23,089 bases of DNA from Flavobacteriales bacterium UBA979 (GCA_002292325.1 DBBR01000029.1:1-23089); one strand, 5' to 3'; positions 1-8,305 are shown, counted from the first letter of the stretch. A program made the numbers and translations. The notes: a model not told the origin generated them from the sequence alone.

Positions 1-54
1 ACCGTCACAGAGTGGAAAGAAAAACTCGACGATACCACCTTCGGCGTTCGCTGA
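1..54 (+). CDS. C-terminal tail of an unidentified protein (partial)
   Basis: The first 17 codons of the window in frame 1 read TVTEWKEKLDDTTFGVR followed by TGA at 52-54. This frame gives the most protein-like composition, and a good hairpin terminator lies 66 bases after the stop. The other two plus frames are also open here (one to a TAG near 86), so the frame choice is a judgement. Too little is visible to suggest a function; the rest of the gene is outside the window. Confidence 0.4.
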   Translation, partial: TVTEWKEKLDDTTFGVR

Positions 55-119
55 GTGAACCACGCCGTCAAATCCTGATTTAGCCACGTGCATCGGTTTT
101 CAAAAAAAAGGGCACAAAA

Positions 120-148
120 AAGGGAGCTAGAAAGCTCCCTTCTTTTTG
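120..148. terminator. Bidirectional intrinsic terminator
   Basis: A perfect 9-bp stem, AAGGGAGCT (120-128) with AGCTCCCTT (133-141), closes on a 4-base loop. It is flanked by an A-tract on the left and CTTTTTG on the right, so both strands end in a U-run after the hairpin. On the plus strand it would end the gene that finishes at 54. On the minus strand, where the U-run is longer, it would end the FISUMP gene remnant whose stop codon is at 163-165. Confidence 0.85.
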
Positions 149-162
149 AATGTATTCCTCTT

Positions 163-423
163 TTAGTCCTCAACACAGCGCACGCTGCATCCGGTAACAG
201 ACCAATAAGACCCATTTTCCAGTTGATCTGTTGAATTGCCGAGTTGAAGGTAATTGGCGCTTGTTGGTTCAGCTTCGGTCTCTGTAGAGCTCCAATAGGC
301 GCCCCAAAAATTGTAGCTGTAAAAGTTTCCATCGGGCCAAGCATGGCCGCCTCCAATTCCGTTGAAGCCAAATAGATCTTCACCATTGCCATTGGCTGCC
401 CATCCGATGTTGACTTCAGCGCT
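163..423 (-). pseudogene. FISUMP-domain protein remnant (C-terminal fragment, frameshifted)
   Basis: The minus strand encodes 86 codons ending at TAA (163-165). The translation has the hallmarks of the C-terminal half of the FISUMP domain (Fibrobacter succinogenes major paralogous domain), common in secreted Bacteroidota proteins: GWAANGNGEDLFGFNGIGGG, then AYWSSTETEA and finally CSVRCVED. There is no start codon, and an in-frame TGA lies at 424-426. The next frame (422-406) reads ALKSTS, which is what normally precedes GW in this domain, so one base appears to have been lost near 406-407. Upstream of that, both frames soon meet stops and no FISUMP N-terminus or signal peptide is recognisable up to the end of the suf operon. 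This is a dead gene end that keeps its own terminator (120-148). A sequencing error could explain the frameshift but not the missing N-terminus. Confidence 0.75.
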
Positions 424-426
424 TCA

Positions 427-613
427 TAGACGAATCAATCAAAAGACTTTCACTGAGAGCAAGATGATGAACGCGGCGGCGCTATTTATGTAAAAGCAAC
501 CAATTGACCCAAATAGGCGTTTTGAACTTGGTCTTCCTGGACCTGAGTGGCGCCGAACCTCTTCAATTGTGAACCCTGCAAGACCTCGCAAATGCTGGAA
601 AGACGGCGCCACT
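427..613. other. Non-coding stretch between suf operon and FISUMP remnant
   Basis: I see no credible gene here on either strand; the short reading frames lack homology and start signals. On the minus strand it is the region just downstream of sufE. It contains an imperfect inverted repeat CGCTATTT (480-487) with AAATAGGCG (511-519, one bulged base), a small GGTC/GACC hairpin near 530-543, and the longer repeat pair described separately. None is followed by a clear U-run, so no standard terminator for the suf operon is visible. Confidence 0.5.
546..613. repeat. 10-bp inverted repeat with 48-base spacer below sufE
   Basis: AGTGGCGCCG (546-555) and CGGCGCCACT (604-613) are perfect reverse complements. 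The right arm touches the sufE stop codon (614-616). In the suf transcript the pair could close a stem over a 48-base loop. There is no U-run after the left arm, so it is not a canonical intrinsic terminator. Its role is unknown; mRNA 3'-end stabilisation is one possibility. Confidence 0.5.
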
Positions 614-1054
614 TTATTTCCCGCCTTTCATGTCTGCTTGGAAAGCAATTCCATACCGTTTCATCTGTTGAACCATGGACTGCAGGCCATTCGCCCGCGT
701 CGGACTCAGGTGCGTGTCCAATCCGATTTTACCGATAAACCACAAATCCGCAGACGCAATGTCTGCAGGCGGTAGTCCATCCAATACACGTACCATCAAC
801 GCCACCAAACCTTTTGTAATGATGGCATCACTGTCTGCCCGAAACCACACTTCGCCGTTGGCGCCTTTTGAAGCGGTCAACCATACCCGGGACTGACACC
901 CGCGAATCAATTGATCTTCTTGTTTTTCCTCTTCCGGCAGTGCTTCCAGCTCCTTGCCGAGCTCGATGACGTGTTCATACTTTTCCATCCAATCCTCGAA
1001 AAAGGCAAATTCCTCTACGATCTCATTTTGACGGTTCTGTAGTTCAGCATTCAT
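614..1054 (-). CDS. sufE: SufE, cysteine desulfurase-activating sulfur acceptor
   Basis: This 146-residue protein matches the SufE family in length and pattern. The catalytic cysteine is Cys53 in RGCQSRVW, where SufE takes the persulfide sulfur from SufS and passes it to the SufBCD scaffold. Conserved SufE elements follow: ADSDAIITKGLVALM and a C-terminal LSPTRANGLQSMV helix. It is the last gene of the suf operon, beginning 18 bases after the sufS stop, and is presumably cotranscribed. The ATG at 1052-1054 is chosen because it gives the normal N-terminus. It acts in the cytoplasm. Below it lies a gene-poor region with inverted repeats. Confidence 0.95.
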   Translation of the reverse strand: MNAELQNRQNEIVEEFAFFEDWMEKYEHVIELGKELEALPEEEKQEDQLIRGCQSRVWLTASKGANGEVWFRADSDAIITKGLVALMVRVLDGLPPADIASADLWFIGKIGLDTHLSPTRANGLQSMVQQMKRYGIAFQADMKGGK

Positions 1055-1072
1055 AGATCATTTCTTTTGAAT

Positions 1073-2305
1073 TCAGGCACGCAGCATGTTAACCGCACGT
1101 TCCGTCGCCGCAACAAACGTGTCGACTTCTTGCAGCGTATTGTAAGCTCCAAATGAAGCTCGAACCGTACCAGGTACATCGAACCGTTCCATGAGTGGCT
1201 GGGTGCAATGGTGTCCTGTTCTGACAGCCACTCCTTGCGAATCAAGCAACGTGCCGATGTCATATGGATGGATGCCTTCCACCACAAAACTCACCACTCC
1301 TGCTGATTCCTTTGCTGTTCCTATGAAACGCATACCATCGATTCTTCGCAATCCGTTGCGAGCCTGCGCGGCCAATACCGTTTCGTGATCCATCACCGAT
1401 TCCACGCCCAAACCGTTGAGCCAGTTCAGGGCAACACCCAAACCGATCGCCCCACTGATGTGCGGCGTTCCCGCTTCGAATTTGTGAGGAAGACCGGCAT
1501 AGGTTGTGCCGTGGTGGATGCTCACGGTGTCAATCATTTCCCCTCCGCCGCGCCACGGTCGCATGGAATTCAGTAGTTCTTCACGGCCATACAGCACTCC
1601 GATTCCTGTGGGGCCGTAACATTTATGGCCTGAAAACACATAGAAATCACATCCCAATTCTTGGACGTTAACCGCCGAATGAGGAATGGCTTGGGACCCG
1701 TCAATCAAGACTTTCGCCCCCGCCTCTTGCGCCAAAGCCGTAAGTCTTTTTGCGTCATTAATGGTTCCCAGTGTATTGGAAATATGGGTGAAAGCCACCA
1801 ATTTTGGTTTTACTTTCAATTTTTCTTGAAAGTCTGTCATATCCAGGTTGCCGTCATCCAAGACGCCTACCGCTTCGACACGCGCACCTTGCTCCTCGGC
1901 AAGCATCTGCCATGGCACAATGTTCGCGTGATGCTCCATTTCCGTGATCAAAATAACATCGCCCTTGGACACATGGTCTCGTCCCCATGCTTGAGCCACG
2001 AGGTTGATGCCATCTGTTGCTCCCGCTGCCCAAATTATCTCGCACGAAGAGGCAGCTCCAATGTGGCGTTGAACGATGGTTCGGGCTTGTTCAAATGCAT
2101 CCGTTGCCTGTTGAGAAAGCGCATGAACACCTCGGTGCACATTGGAATGGTAGTGCATCAAATATTCTCGCTGTGCCTCAATAACGGCAACAGGCTTCTG
2201 CGCTGAGGCCGCGTGGTCAAGGTACACAAGCGGCTTGCCGTTCACCTCGCGGGTTAAAATCGGGAATTGCGCACGCACGTGATTCGGATCCAGCACCTTA
2301 CTCAT
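1073..2305 (-). CDS. sufS: SufS, group II cysteine desulfurase
   Basis: This 410-residue PLP-dependent class V aminotransferase-fold enzyme converts cysteine to alanine and holds the sulfur as a persulfide. The PLP lysine is Lys228 in FSGHKCYGPTG. Cofactor residues include His125 (TEMEHHAN) and Asp202/Gln205 (IDGSQA). The catalytic cysteine is Cys367 in RTGHHCTQP, the motif that separates SufS from IscS/NifS. Length and motifs are full, so it should be active. It starts 9 bases after the sufD stop and is followed by sufE, its partner. The end of the sufE region and the start here are consistent with one operon. It supplies sulfur to SufB through SufE. Confidence 0.97.
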   Translation of the reverse strand: MSKVLDPNHVRAQFPILTREVNGKPLVYLDHAASAQKPVAVIEAQREYLMHYHSNVHRGVHALSQQATDAFEQARTIVQRHIGAASSCEIIWAAGATDGINLVAQAWGRDHVSKGDVILITEMEHHANIVPWQMLAEEQGARVEAVGVLDDGNLDMTDFQEKLKVKPKLVAFTHISNTLGTINDAKRLTALAQEAGAKVLIDGSQAIPHSAVNVQELGCDFYVFSGHKCYGPTGIGVLYGREELLNSMRPWRGGGEMIDTVSIHHGTTYAGLPHKFEAGTPHISGAIGLGVALNWLNGLGVESVMDHETVLAAQARNGLRRIDGMRFIGTAKESAGVVSFVVEGIHPYDIGTLLDSQGVAVRTGHHCTQPLMERFDVPGTVRASFGAYNTLQEVDTFVAATERAVNMLRA

Positions 2306-2314
2306 GCGAAAGAA

Positions 2315-3655
2315 TTAAGATTCGTTGTCCGGATGATCGCTCCAGATTTCCCATTGATGCTTTTCGGCCAATCGGTGCTCTACCTCCAAGCGCACCTCCG
2401 GCACGGCCAACCCTTGCAACACTTCTCCGATGAATGCATGGACCAACATGGCCTTTGCCGCCTCAAGTCCAACACCGCGCGAACGCGCATAAAAGAGAGC
2501 CTCGTTATCAAATTGACCAATGGTGCATCCGTGGCTGCATTTTACATCATCCGCATAAATCTCCAATTCCGGCTTGGCGTTCATGGTCGCCTGATCACTG
2601 GCCAGAATATTGGCGTTTTGCTGGTAGGCATTCGTTTGCTGAGCATCCGGGCGGACAAAGACTTTTCCATTGAATACACCCGTACTCTTACCGTACAAAA
2701 TGCCTTTATAGTTCTCCGAACTTGTGCAATGTGCAACGCGGTGATCGACTGTCGTGTGGTTATCCACGAACTCGCCGTCCAGCGGAAGGAAAATGCCATT
2801 CAATTCCGCATGCGCGCCCTCTCCGTTGATCCGAAAGGCTAAATCATTCCGTACCCATTGACCGCGAATGGTCACGGTGTGAACATCCGCACGGCTTCCT
2901 CGGTCCTGACGTATATCTTCAAAGGCCACGTGCTTGATTTGGCCCGCTTCATCTTGGACCTTATCCAAACTCACCCGCGTATTCTCACCAATGGATGCTC
3001 GTGTCACCACATTTACTGCTCCCACAGCGTCATCTGAAGCTGTGGACCACTGCACGCATTGCACTTGAGAATTCGCTTCGATGACCAGGTCATGCCGCAA
3101 AAACGAAACACTCCCGCCACCGGTGCTGTGATGATGAATCAAAATAGGACGGTCCAGGATGGTATTCTTTTCAACGCGCAAGTACATGCCTTCGCTTGCA
3201 AATTTTCCATTGAGTGCCGCAAACCATTCCGCTTGCTCCGGTTGATGTTGGTCGATGGACTGGAGACTTTCAACTGGCGCCTGCGACAATGGCATGCAAA
3301 TAACTCCTGGATGCACCGGTAAATCACTCGCTGCAGCGTCAAAACTTCCATTCACAAAAACCAATCGATACGCATCAAAACCCGGAATCGGGTTCGGTTC
3401 GCAACCTGCCTCAGCAGCCGTCATCGGCTCTGCTGATTTCACCTCATTCCACCACGAAGCAACAGGAGTGTACTTCCAACGCTCCACCCGACGGTGAGGC
3501 ACAGGCAGACTCGCCAGAACTTCGTCGTATGTTGCTCGAGCAGAACCCATGATTCCATCCAACGCATCGACAAAAGCCACTCCACGCTCTTGCGTCGCAG
3601 CATGTTGAACAGACTGCGTTGCTCGGTCCATGACTTGGGGCTTCGCCAAATCCAT
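2315..3655 (-). CDS. sufD: SufD, Fe-S cluster scaffold subunit
   Basis: The 446-residue product is a SufD/SufB-type beta-helix protein. The C-terminal half carries the family signature, including HCTSSENYKGILYGKSTGVF, KPELEIYADDVKCSHGCTIG and the ARSRGVG-like helix region. SufD forms the SufBC2D complex with SufB and the SufC ATPase and takes part in iron entry during cluster assembly. I chose the ATG at 3653-3655 because it overlaps the sufC stop by one base (TGATG); the ATG one codon upstream (3658) is equally possible. The reading frame stays open for a few codons inside sufC, which I regard as fortuitous. The neighbours are sufC upstream and sufS downstream. Confidence 0.95.
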   Translation of the reverse strand: MDLAKPQVMDRATQSVQHAATQERGVAFVDALDGIMGSARATYDEVLASLPVPHRRVERWKYTPVASWWNEVKSAEPMTAAEAGCEPNPIPGFDAYRLVFVNGSFDAAASDLPVHPGVICMPLSQAPVESLQSIDQHQPEQAEWFAALNGKFASEGMYLRVEKNTILDRPILIHHHSTGGGSVSFLRHDLVIEANSQVQCVQWSTASDDAVGAVNVVTRASIGENTRVSLDKVQDEAGQIKHVAFEDIRQDRGSRADVHTVTIRGQWVRNDLAFRINGEGAHAELNGIFLPLDGEFVDNHTTVDHRVAHCTSSENYKGILYGKSTGVFNGKVFVRPDAQQTNAYQQNANILASDQATMNAKPELEIYADDVKCSHGCTIGQFDNEALFYARSRGVGLEAAKAMLVHAFIGEVLQGLAVPEVRLEVEHRLAEKHQWEIWSDHPDNES

Positions 3656-4407
3656 CATGCCACCGTTTCTTGTTTGATCCAATCGTACCCTCGTTCTTCG
3701 AGCTCCAACGCCAATTCCTTGCCCCCAGAACGTACGATCCGTCCATCGACCAGTACGTGCACAAAATCCGGCACGATGTAATCGAGCAACCTTTGATAGT
3801 GCGTGATGACGAGGAAACTCCGATCAGGAGAACGCATGGCGTTTACCCCTTCAGACACAACCCGCAAGGCATCAATGTCCAAGCCTGAATCTGTCTCGTC
3901 CAAGATGGCCAACTTCGGCTCGAGCATCGCCATTTGGAAAATTTCATTTCGCTTCTTTTCTCCTCCTGAAAAACCCTCATTTACTGAGCGATTTCGCAAG
4001 CGACCGTCAAGTTCAACCAGCTTGGCCTTCTCCTTCACCATCTGCAAGAAGTCCTTTCCTTTGATGGGGTCCAGTCCTTCGTGCTCACGCTTGCCGTTCA
4101 CGGCTGCTCGCATGAAATTGATGTTCGAAACACCTGGGATTTCAACCGGATATTGGAACGCGAGGAATAGCCCTGCCCGAGCGCGCTCGGTGGCATCCAT
4201 GTCCAAAAGATCAGTTCCGTTAAAGTCCACTGTTCCCCCGTCGATGCCATAATCTTCGCGGCCGGCCAAAACCGAAGCCAGAGTCGATTTGCCTGAGCCG
4301 TTGGGGCCCATGATCGCGTGAACCTCACCGGGATTGATGGTGAGGTTGAGGCCTTTGAGGATCTTCGATTCGTCGATCGAAGCCTGGAGTTCGTTGATTT
4401 TCAGCAT
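3655..4407 (-). CDS. sufC: SufC, ATPase of the SufBCD complex
   Basis: This 250-residue ABC-type ATPase is soluble rather than part of a transporter. It shows Walker [10 protein letters not shown] (34-42), the signature FSGGEKKR (146-153), Walker B LAILDE (167-172) and the switch His203. The [11 protein letters not shown] stretch and the KKRNEI after the signature are typical of SufC. ATP binding and hydrolysis drive the rearrangement of SufB/SufD during cluster assembly. The ATG at 4405-4407 shares one base with the sufB stop (TAATG), with AGGA just before it, which implies translational coupling. The reading frame extends about 49 codons upstream into sufB, but that extension has no SufC similarity and is rejected as the N-terminus. 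Confidence 0.97.
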   Translation of the reverse strand: MLKINELQASIDESKILKGLNLTINPGEVHAIMGPNGSGKSTLASVLAGREDYGIDGGTVDFNGTDLLDMDATERARAGLFLAFQYPVEIPGVSNINFMRAAVNGKREHEGLDPIKGKDFLQMVKEKAKLVELDGRLRNRSVNEGFSGGEKKRNEIFQMAMLEPKLAILDETDSGLDIDALRVVSEGVNAMRSPDRSFLVITHYQRLLDYIVPDFVHVLVDGRIVRSGGKELALELEERGYDWIKQETVA

Positions 4408-5855
4408 TATCCTACGCTTCCTTCCAATGAGATGGATAAGAGTTTTTGTGCTTCCACGGCAAATTCCATGGGCAGTTGATTCAATACATCCTTCGCGTAA
4501 CCGTTTACGATGAGGCTGATGGCCTGTTCCGCATCGATGCCACGTTGGAGGCAATAAAAGATTTGATCTTCCCCGATTTTAGAAGTGGTCGCCTCGTGCT
4601 CAACTTGTGCTGTGGGGTTTTTGACTTCAATGTATGGGAAGGTGTGCGCTCCGCTCGTGTCGGTCATGAGCAGGGAGTCGCATTGCGAAAAATTGCGGGC
4701 ATTCGCCGCCGACGGCATGATTTGGACCAAACCACGGTAGCTGTTGTGGCTGTTGCCTGCGCTGATTCCTTTTGAGATAATGGTCGAGTGCGTGTTCTTA
4801 CCCAAATGAATCATCTTCGTGCCGGTATCGGCCTGCTGGGCATTGTTTGTCACGGCCACACTGTAAAATTCCCCCACGCTGTGATCACCTTTCAAAATGC
4901 AACTGGGGTACTTCCATGTTACGGCGCTGCCCGTCTCAACTTGGGTCCAGCTGATCTTCGAACGGCGATGGCAGATGCCGCGCTTCGTGACAAAATTGTA
5001 AACTCCGCCTTTGCCGTTGGCATCACCGGGGTACCAATTTTGGACCGTCGAGTATTTGATTTCTGCCTCGTCCAAAGCGACCAGTTCCACCACCGCCGCA
5101 TGCAGTTGATTTTCGTCACGTTGAGGAGCCGTACACCCCTCTAAATAACTCACATAACTCGATTCATCCGCTACGACCAACGTGCGCTCAAACTGGCCAG
5201 TTCCGGATTCATTGATGCGGAAATACGTGCTCAATTCCATCGGGCACCGCACCCCCTTGGGGATGTAACAAAATGAACCGTCTGTGAAAACAGCTGAGTT
5301 CAAGGCACTAAAAAAGTTGTCCCGGGTCGGAACGACGCTTCCAAGATATTTGCGCACAAGCGCAGGATGTTCCTTGACCGCCTCGCTCATGGAACAAAAA
5401 ATAATCCCCAGTTCGCCGAGCTTTTCTTTGAAACTGGTGGCCACAGAAACAGAATCCATCACGAAGTCCACGGCCACACCCGACAGCCGCTTTTGCTCCT
5501 CCATCGAAATGCCCAGCTTCTCCATGGTCCGGCGCATCTCCGGATCTACATCCTCCAACGAATTCAGTTGCTTCTTCTGTTTAGGGGCCGCATAGTAACT
5601 GATCGCTTGGTAATCCGGCTTCACATAATTGAGATGAGGCCAATCCGGCTCCTCCATGGTTTGCCAAACCGCAAAAGCTTCGAGCCTCCATTTCAAAAGC
5701 CAATCCGGCTCTTCTTTTTTGCTGGATATCAGCCGAATAATGTCCTCTGTCAGGCCCGCTGGAGCCTTGTCCGATTCAATTTCAGTCGTGAAACCAAACT
5801 CGTACGATTTGCCTGTGACTTCCTCTAAAACCTTGTCTTTCCCGTCGTATGCCAT
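4407..5855 (-). CDS. sufB: SufB, Fe-S cluster scaffold protein
   Basis: The 482-residue product is full-length SufB. The key scaffold residues are Cys392 in NFSQCDSLL and Glu421 in [14 protein letters not shown], matching the Cys405/Glu434 pair of the E. coli protein with a constant offset of 13. The stretch [20 protein letters not shown] and the C-terminal [19 protein letters not shown] are also strongly conserved. SufB receives sulfur from SufE and builds the cluster with SufC and SufD. It starts 51 bases after the A-type carrier and overlaps sufC by one base, so it is the second gene of the operon. Nothing suggests degradation. Confidence 0.98.
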   Translation of the reverse strand: MAYDGKDKVLEEVTGKSYEFGFTTEIESDKAPAGLTEDIIRLISSKKEEPDWLLKWRLEAFAVWQTMEEPDWPHLNYVKPDYQAISYYAAPKQKKQLNSLEDVDPEMRRTMEKLGISMEEQKRLSGVAVDFVMDSVSVATSFKEKLGELGIIFCSMSEAVKEHPALVRKYLGSVVPTRDNFFSALNSAVFTDGSFCYIPKGVRCPMELSTYFRINESGTGQFERTLVVADESSYVSYLEGCTAPQRDENQLHAAVVELVALDEAEIKYSTVQNWYPGDANGKGGVYNFVTKRGICHRRSKISWTQVETGSAVTWKYPSCILKGDHSVGEFYSVAVTNNAQQADTGTKMIHLGKNTHSTIISKGISAGNSHNSYRGLVQIMPSAANARNFSQCDSLLMTDTSGAHTFPYIEVKNPTAQVEHEATTSKIGEDQIFYCLQRGIDAEQAISLIVNGYAKDVLNQLPMEFAVEAQKLLSISLEGSVG

Positions 5856-5906
5856 TGGATCTTTTTTCGACCTGTTCCTAAAAACGCACTGTTAACCAGT
5901 CGTTCA

Positions 5907-6233
5907 TTACAATGAAAAACTCTCTCCGCAGCCACATGTTCTATTGGCATTGGGATTGTGGAACTGAAAACCCTTTCCATTAAGCCCTCCACTGAATTGC
6001 AATTCGGTTCCAACGAGGTACAGGAAACTCTTTCGGTCCACGACGATTTTCACGCCCTTGTCTTCAAACGATTGATCCCCCTCTTTGATTTCGTGATCAA
6101 ATGTCATTTCGTACATCAATCCTGAACATCCGCCACCCTTCACACCCACGCGCACAAAACTGTCCGCTGGTCGTCCTTCATCTTTCAGCAAATTGAGCAC
6201 CTCATCTCGTGCGCTTTCATTGACTGTAATCAT
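5907..6233 (-). CDS. A-type Fe-S cluster carrier (SufA/IscA/ErpA family)
   Basis: From the ATG at 6231-6233 the protein is 108 residues, the usual length of an A-type carrier. The three cluster-ligand cysteines are present: Cys36 in VKGGGCSGLMY, and Cys100 and Cys102 in NRTCGCGESF. It would receive Fe-S clusters from SufBCD and hand them to target enzymes in the cytoplasm. A longer frame of 21 codons upstream exists but overlaps the putative promoter and lacks family similarity. As the first gene of the suf operon it corresponds to sufA by position; sequence alone does not separate SufA, IscA and ErpA, so I give no symbol. Confidence 0.93.
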   Translation of the reverse strand: MITVNESARDEVLNLLKDEGRPADSFVRVGVKGGGCSGLMYEMTFDHEIKEGDQSFEDKGVKIVVDRKSFLYLVGTELQFSGGLNGKGFQFHNPNANRTCGCGESFSL

Positions 6234-6254
6234 CTCTATTGCTTGATTTTGCTG

Positions 6255-6285
6255 TAAAGATACGTTATTTAAAATCGTTCTAAAC
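6255..6285 (-). promoter_or_regulatory. Putative suf operon promoter (Bacteroidota type)
   Basis: Reading the minus strand, TATCTTTA (6262-6255) matches the Bacteroidota -7 consensus TAnnTTTG at 7 of 8 positions, and GTTTAG (6285-6280) lies 17 bases upstream as a possible -33 element. The expected start point near 6250 leaves a leader of about 17 bases before the A-type carrier ATG. This is the only promoter-like site I see before the suf genes. Confidence 0.4.
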
Positions 6286-6370
6286 TGCGCTGACAAGGCA
6301 AAACCATTCGAATAACAATCGTTTGCAACCGATTCGTCGTTTCATCGCATATTTGAAGGACGAATCACGC

Positions 6371-7252
6371 ATGGCCTCTCCCACTCCCTCATCCAATCGC
6401 CTAACCGGCGCCCAGGTCACCACTGCTGTCACCACGACCATCGGCATGAGCCTCACTTTGCTGTTGATTGGACTTCTGCTCGTCATGGGATTTTTGGGAT
6501 ACCATTGGGAACAAGAGCTGAGGCAAGAAGCACGTGTTCAGGTCTTTTTTCAACGGGATGTGGACTCCAATGCATTGGAGCAAGCGCGAGAAACCTTGCG
6601 AACAGACCCCGGTGTTGAGTCCGTTGAGTACATTGACGCTCAAACCGCGAGCCGCGAGTTGGAAGCACAGCTGGGAGAGTCGTTTGTAGATTTTCTGGGA
6701 TACGTTCCTTTGTCCGACGTGATGGATCTGCGGATGCTCCCAAGCGCAAGCACCACGGAGGAACTTGCTATTGCTGTTAAGCGCATGGAGTCAATTCCCG
6801 GTGTTTCTGATGTTGTTTGGCAAGAGGCCTTGCTCGAACAAATTGAGAGCACCATTCAGCGCCTGGTTGGCCCCTTGGCGGGGCTCGCCGCTATCTTTCT
6901 GTTGGCGGCCATTGCGTTGATGAACAACACGATTCGGCTCACTGTATTTGCCCGAAGGTTTTTGATCAAAACCATGCAGCTCGTTGGGGCTCATCCACAA
7001 GCCATTCGCGCACCATTTTTGCGTCAAGGCTTTTATTATGGAATTGTTTCTGGTGCCGTGGCTTTTGCGGCTATCAATGGAATTCTGACCCTCGTTCACT
7101 TTCAAAACACCTCAATCCTCGATCCGTTTTCACCTGTGGTTTTGATCGCTTTATTCGGTATCCTCCTCACACTAGGCGTCCTATTTGGCTTGTGCTCAAC
7201 CACCATTGCGGTCAATCGCTTTTTGAAAAAACGCTTGGATACCTTGCATTAA
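6371..7252 (+). CDS. ftsX: FtsX-type cell division permease
   Basis: The 293-residue product has the FtsX layout: a short cytoplasmic N-terminus, one membrane helix (about 24-43), a periplasmic domain with VQVFFQRDVDSNALEQA, then three helices (about 166-187, 222-242, 255-280). The ANNTIRLTVFARRFLIKTMQLVGA-like region after helix 2 is the family hallmark. FtsX partners the ATPase FtsE at the division site to control cell-wall hydrolases; ftsE is not adjacent here. I chose the ATG at 6371, which has AAGGA (6356-6360) ten bases upstream, over a TTG at 6323. It diverges from the suf operon and is followed by the DUF3098 gene after 9 bases. Confidence 0.9.
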   Translation: MASPTPSSNRLTGAQVTTAVTTTIGMSLTLLLIGLLLVMGFLGYHWEQELRQEARVQVFFQRDVDSNALEQARETLRTDPGVESVEYIDAQTASRELEAQLGESFVDFLGYVPLSDVMDLRMLPSASTTEELAIAVKRMESIPGVSDVVWQEALLEQIESTIQRLVGPLAGLAAIFLLAAIALMNNTIRLTVFARRFLIKTMQLVGAHPQAIRAPFLRQGFYYGIVSGAVAFAAINGILTLVHFQNTSILDPFSPVVLIALFGILLTLGVLFGLCSTTIAVNRFLKKRLDTLH

Positions 7253-7257
7253 CTTTG
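7250..7257 (+). promoter_or_regulatory. TAnnTTTG element before the DUF3098 gene
   Basis: TAACTTTG is a perfect match to the Bacteroidota -7 consensus. It begins on the ftsX stop codon (TAA 7250-7252) and ends 4 bases before the ATG at 7262. A TTG lies 24 bases upstream, slightly outside the usual 17-23 spacing. If used, it would give a near-leaderless mRNA for the downstream genes. It may instead be chance. Confidence 0.3.
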
Positions 7258-7261
7258 TTCC

Positions 7262-7495
7262 ATGAGTGCATCACAAAATTCTCCTGACGGGTTCGCCTTA
7301 AAACAAACAAATTACCAATGGATGGTAATTGGAATTGTTATTTTGATTGTCGGCTACCTCCTCATGTCCGGAGGTGCGGCTGAAGATCCGACGGAGTTCA
7401 GCGAAGAGATCTTCAGTACTCGGCGAATTACCATTGCACCCATTATCGTATTGCTGGGTTATGGAACCATCTTTTACGCAATTCTGAAGCGCTGA
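7262..7495 (+). CDS. DUF3098 small membrane protein
   Basis: This 77-residue protein has two predicted membrane helices (about 20-36 and 56-74) joined by a short acidic loop with a DPTEFSEEIFSTRRITIAP stretch. The F-S-x-x-I-F-S-x-R-R pattern and the placement between ftsX and uppP are typical of the DUF3098 family of the Bacteroidota. Its function is unknown; the context suggests an envelope or division role. Its TGA stop shares a base with the uppP start (TGATG at 7493-7497), so the two are probably translationally coupled. Confidence 0.85.
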   Translation: MSASQNSPDGFALKQTNYQWMVIGIVILIVGYLLMSGGAAEDPTEFSEEIFSTRRITIAPIIVLLGYGTIFYAILKR

Positions 7496-8295
7496 TGTCG
7501 CCGTGGGAAGCGATTATCCTTGGGGTTATTCAGGGATTAACGGAGTTCTTACCCGTCAGCAGCTCTGGACACTTAGAACTCGGAAAGGCCCTGTTTGGTC
7601 TGCAAGAAGTTGATTTGACATTTAGCATTTTGGTGCATGGCGCGACGGCCTGCAGCACGTTGGTTGTGTTTCGAAAGGACATCGCTCAACTTATTTCAGG
7701 GGCTTTTGATTCTGATCAAAAAGAGCGAACGACCTCTCATCGCTACATCTCATGGCTCATCCTTTCGACCCTGCCCGCGGTTGCGGTAGCCTTTACCATG
7801 CGCGACCAAATCGAATCTGTTTTCATTGAGCATCCTGAACGCGTGGGGTGGTCGTTGTGCATCACAGCCATCATTCTCTTCTTGTCTGAGCGATTATCAG
7901 CTTCTGCTCGAAACCTGTCCACTGGCAAAGTGGTTGGCATTGGAATCGCCCAAGCTTTTGCCATCATTCCAGGCATCAGCCGATCAGGGTCGACCATTGG
8001 AACCGCAATCGCGTTGGGCATCTCACGCGAAGAAGCCGCTCGGTTTAGTTTTCTGATGGCACTCCCGGTAATTTTTGGCGCAACCGCCTTGGAAATCAAA
8101 GATTTGGTGGAAGCGGGAGGAATGGGATCAGGAAGCGTGGGCGCTACGGCTTATGCGCTGGGAACCGCGGCGGCGTTCATCAGCGGCGTGGCCGCATGCC
8201 AGTGGATGATTCGCTTGGTGCGCAACACCAACTTAAATGTTTTTGCCGTTTACTGCCTCGTTGTGGGGTTACTGGCCGTGTGGTTGATTCAATAA
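7495..8295 (+). CDS. uppP: Undecaprenyl-diphosphatase UppP/BacA
   Basis: The 266-residue integral membrane protein is full-length BacA/UppP. Both active-site motifs are visible: GLTEFLPVSSSGHLELG (14-30), with the E/Q-xxx-E pattern of Gln13 and Glu17, and PGISRSGSTIGTAIALG (159-175), with Arg163. It dephosphorylates undecaprenyl diphosphate so the lipid carrier can be reused in peptidoglycan and polysaccharide synthesis; overexpression of the family gives bacitracin resistance. The start codon overlaps the stop of the DUF3098 gene. In many relatives truB comes next; here a lipoprotein gene does. Confidence 0.96.
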   Translation: MSPWEAIILGVIQGLTEFLPVSSSGHLELGKALFGLQEVDLTFSILVHGATACSTLVVFRKDIAQLISGAFDSDQKERTTSHRYISWLILSTLPAVAVAFTMRDQIESVFIEHPERVGWSLCITAIILFLSERLSASARNLSTGKVVGIGIAQAFAIIPGISRSGSTIGTAIALGISREEAARFSFLMALPVIFGATALEIKDLVEAGGMGSGSVGATAYALGTAAAFISGVAACQWMIRLVRNTNLNVFAVYCLVVGLLAVWLIQ

Positions 8296-8305
8296 TTCTG
8301 TGAAC

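Noticed and set aside
546..613. Integron attC site
   Set aside because: The inverted repeat lacks the paired RYYYAAC/GTTRRRY core sites and there is no integrase or cassette array nearby.
547..896. Small plus-strand reading frames around the end of sufE
   Set aside because: They mostly overlap sufE in antisense and have no signal peptide, domain or credible start site.
1661..2206. Plus-strand reading frame of 181 codons opposite sufS
   Set aside because: It is antisense to a full-length, motif-complete sufS and its translation has no family features.
2267..2842. Plus-strand reading frame of 191 codons opposite sufD
   Set aside because: It is a shadow of sufD; composition and lack of homology argue against a gene.
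4408..4554. 49-codon N-terminal extension of sufC
   Set aside because: It lies inside sufB in another frame, has no SufC similarity, and the ATG at 4407 gives the family N-terminus with a coupled TAATG junction.
5640..5715. Repeated 13-base GCCAATCCGGCTC in sufB
   Set aside because: It encodes the EEPDW segment twice, and similar acidic-Pro-Trp repeats occur in the N-terminal region of SufB generally, so it reflects protein conservation.
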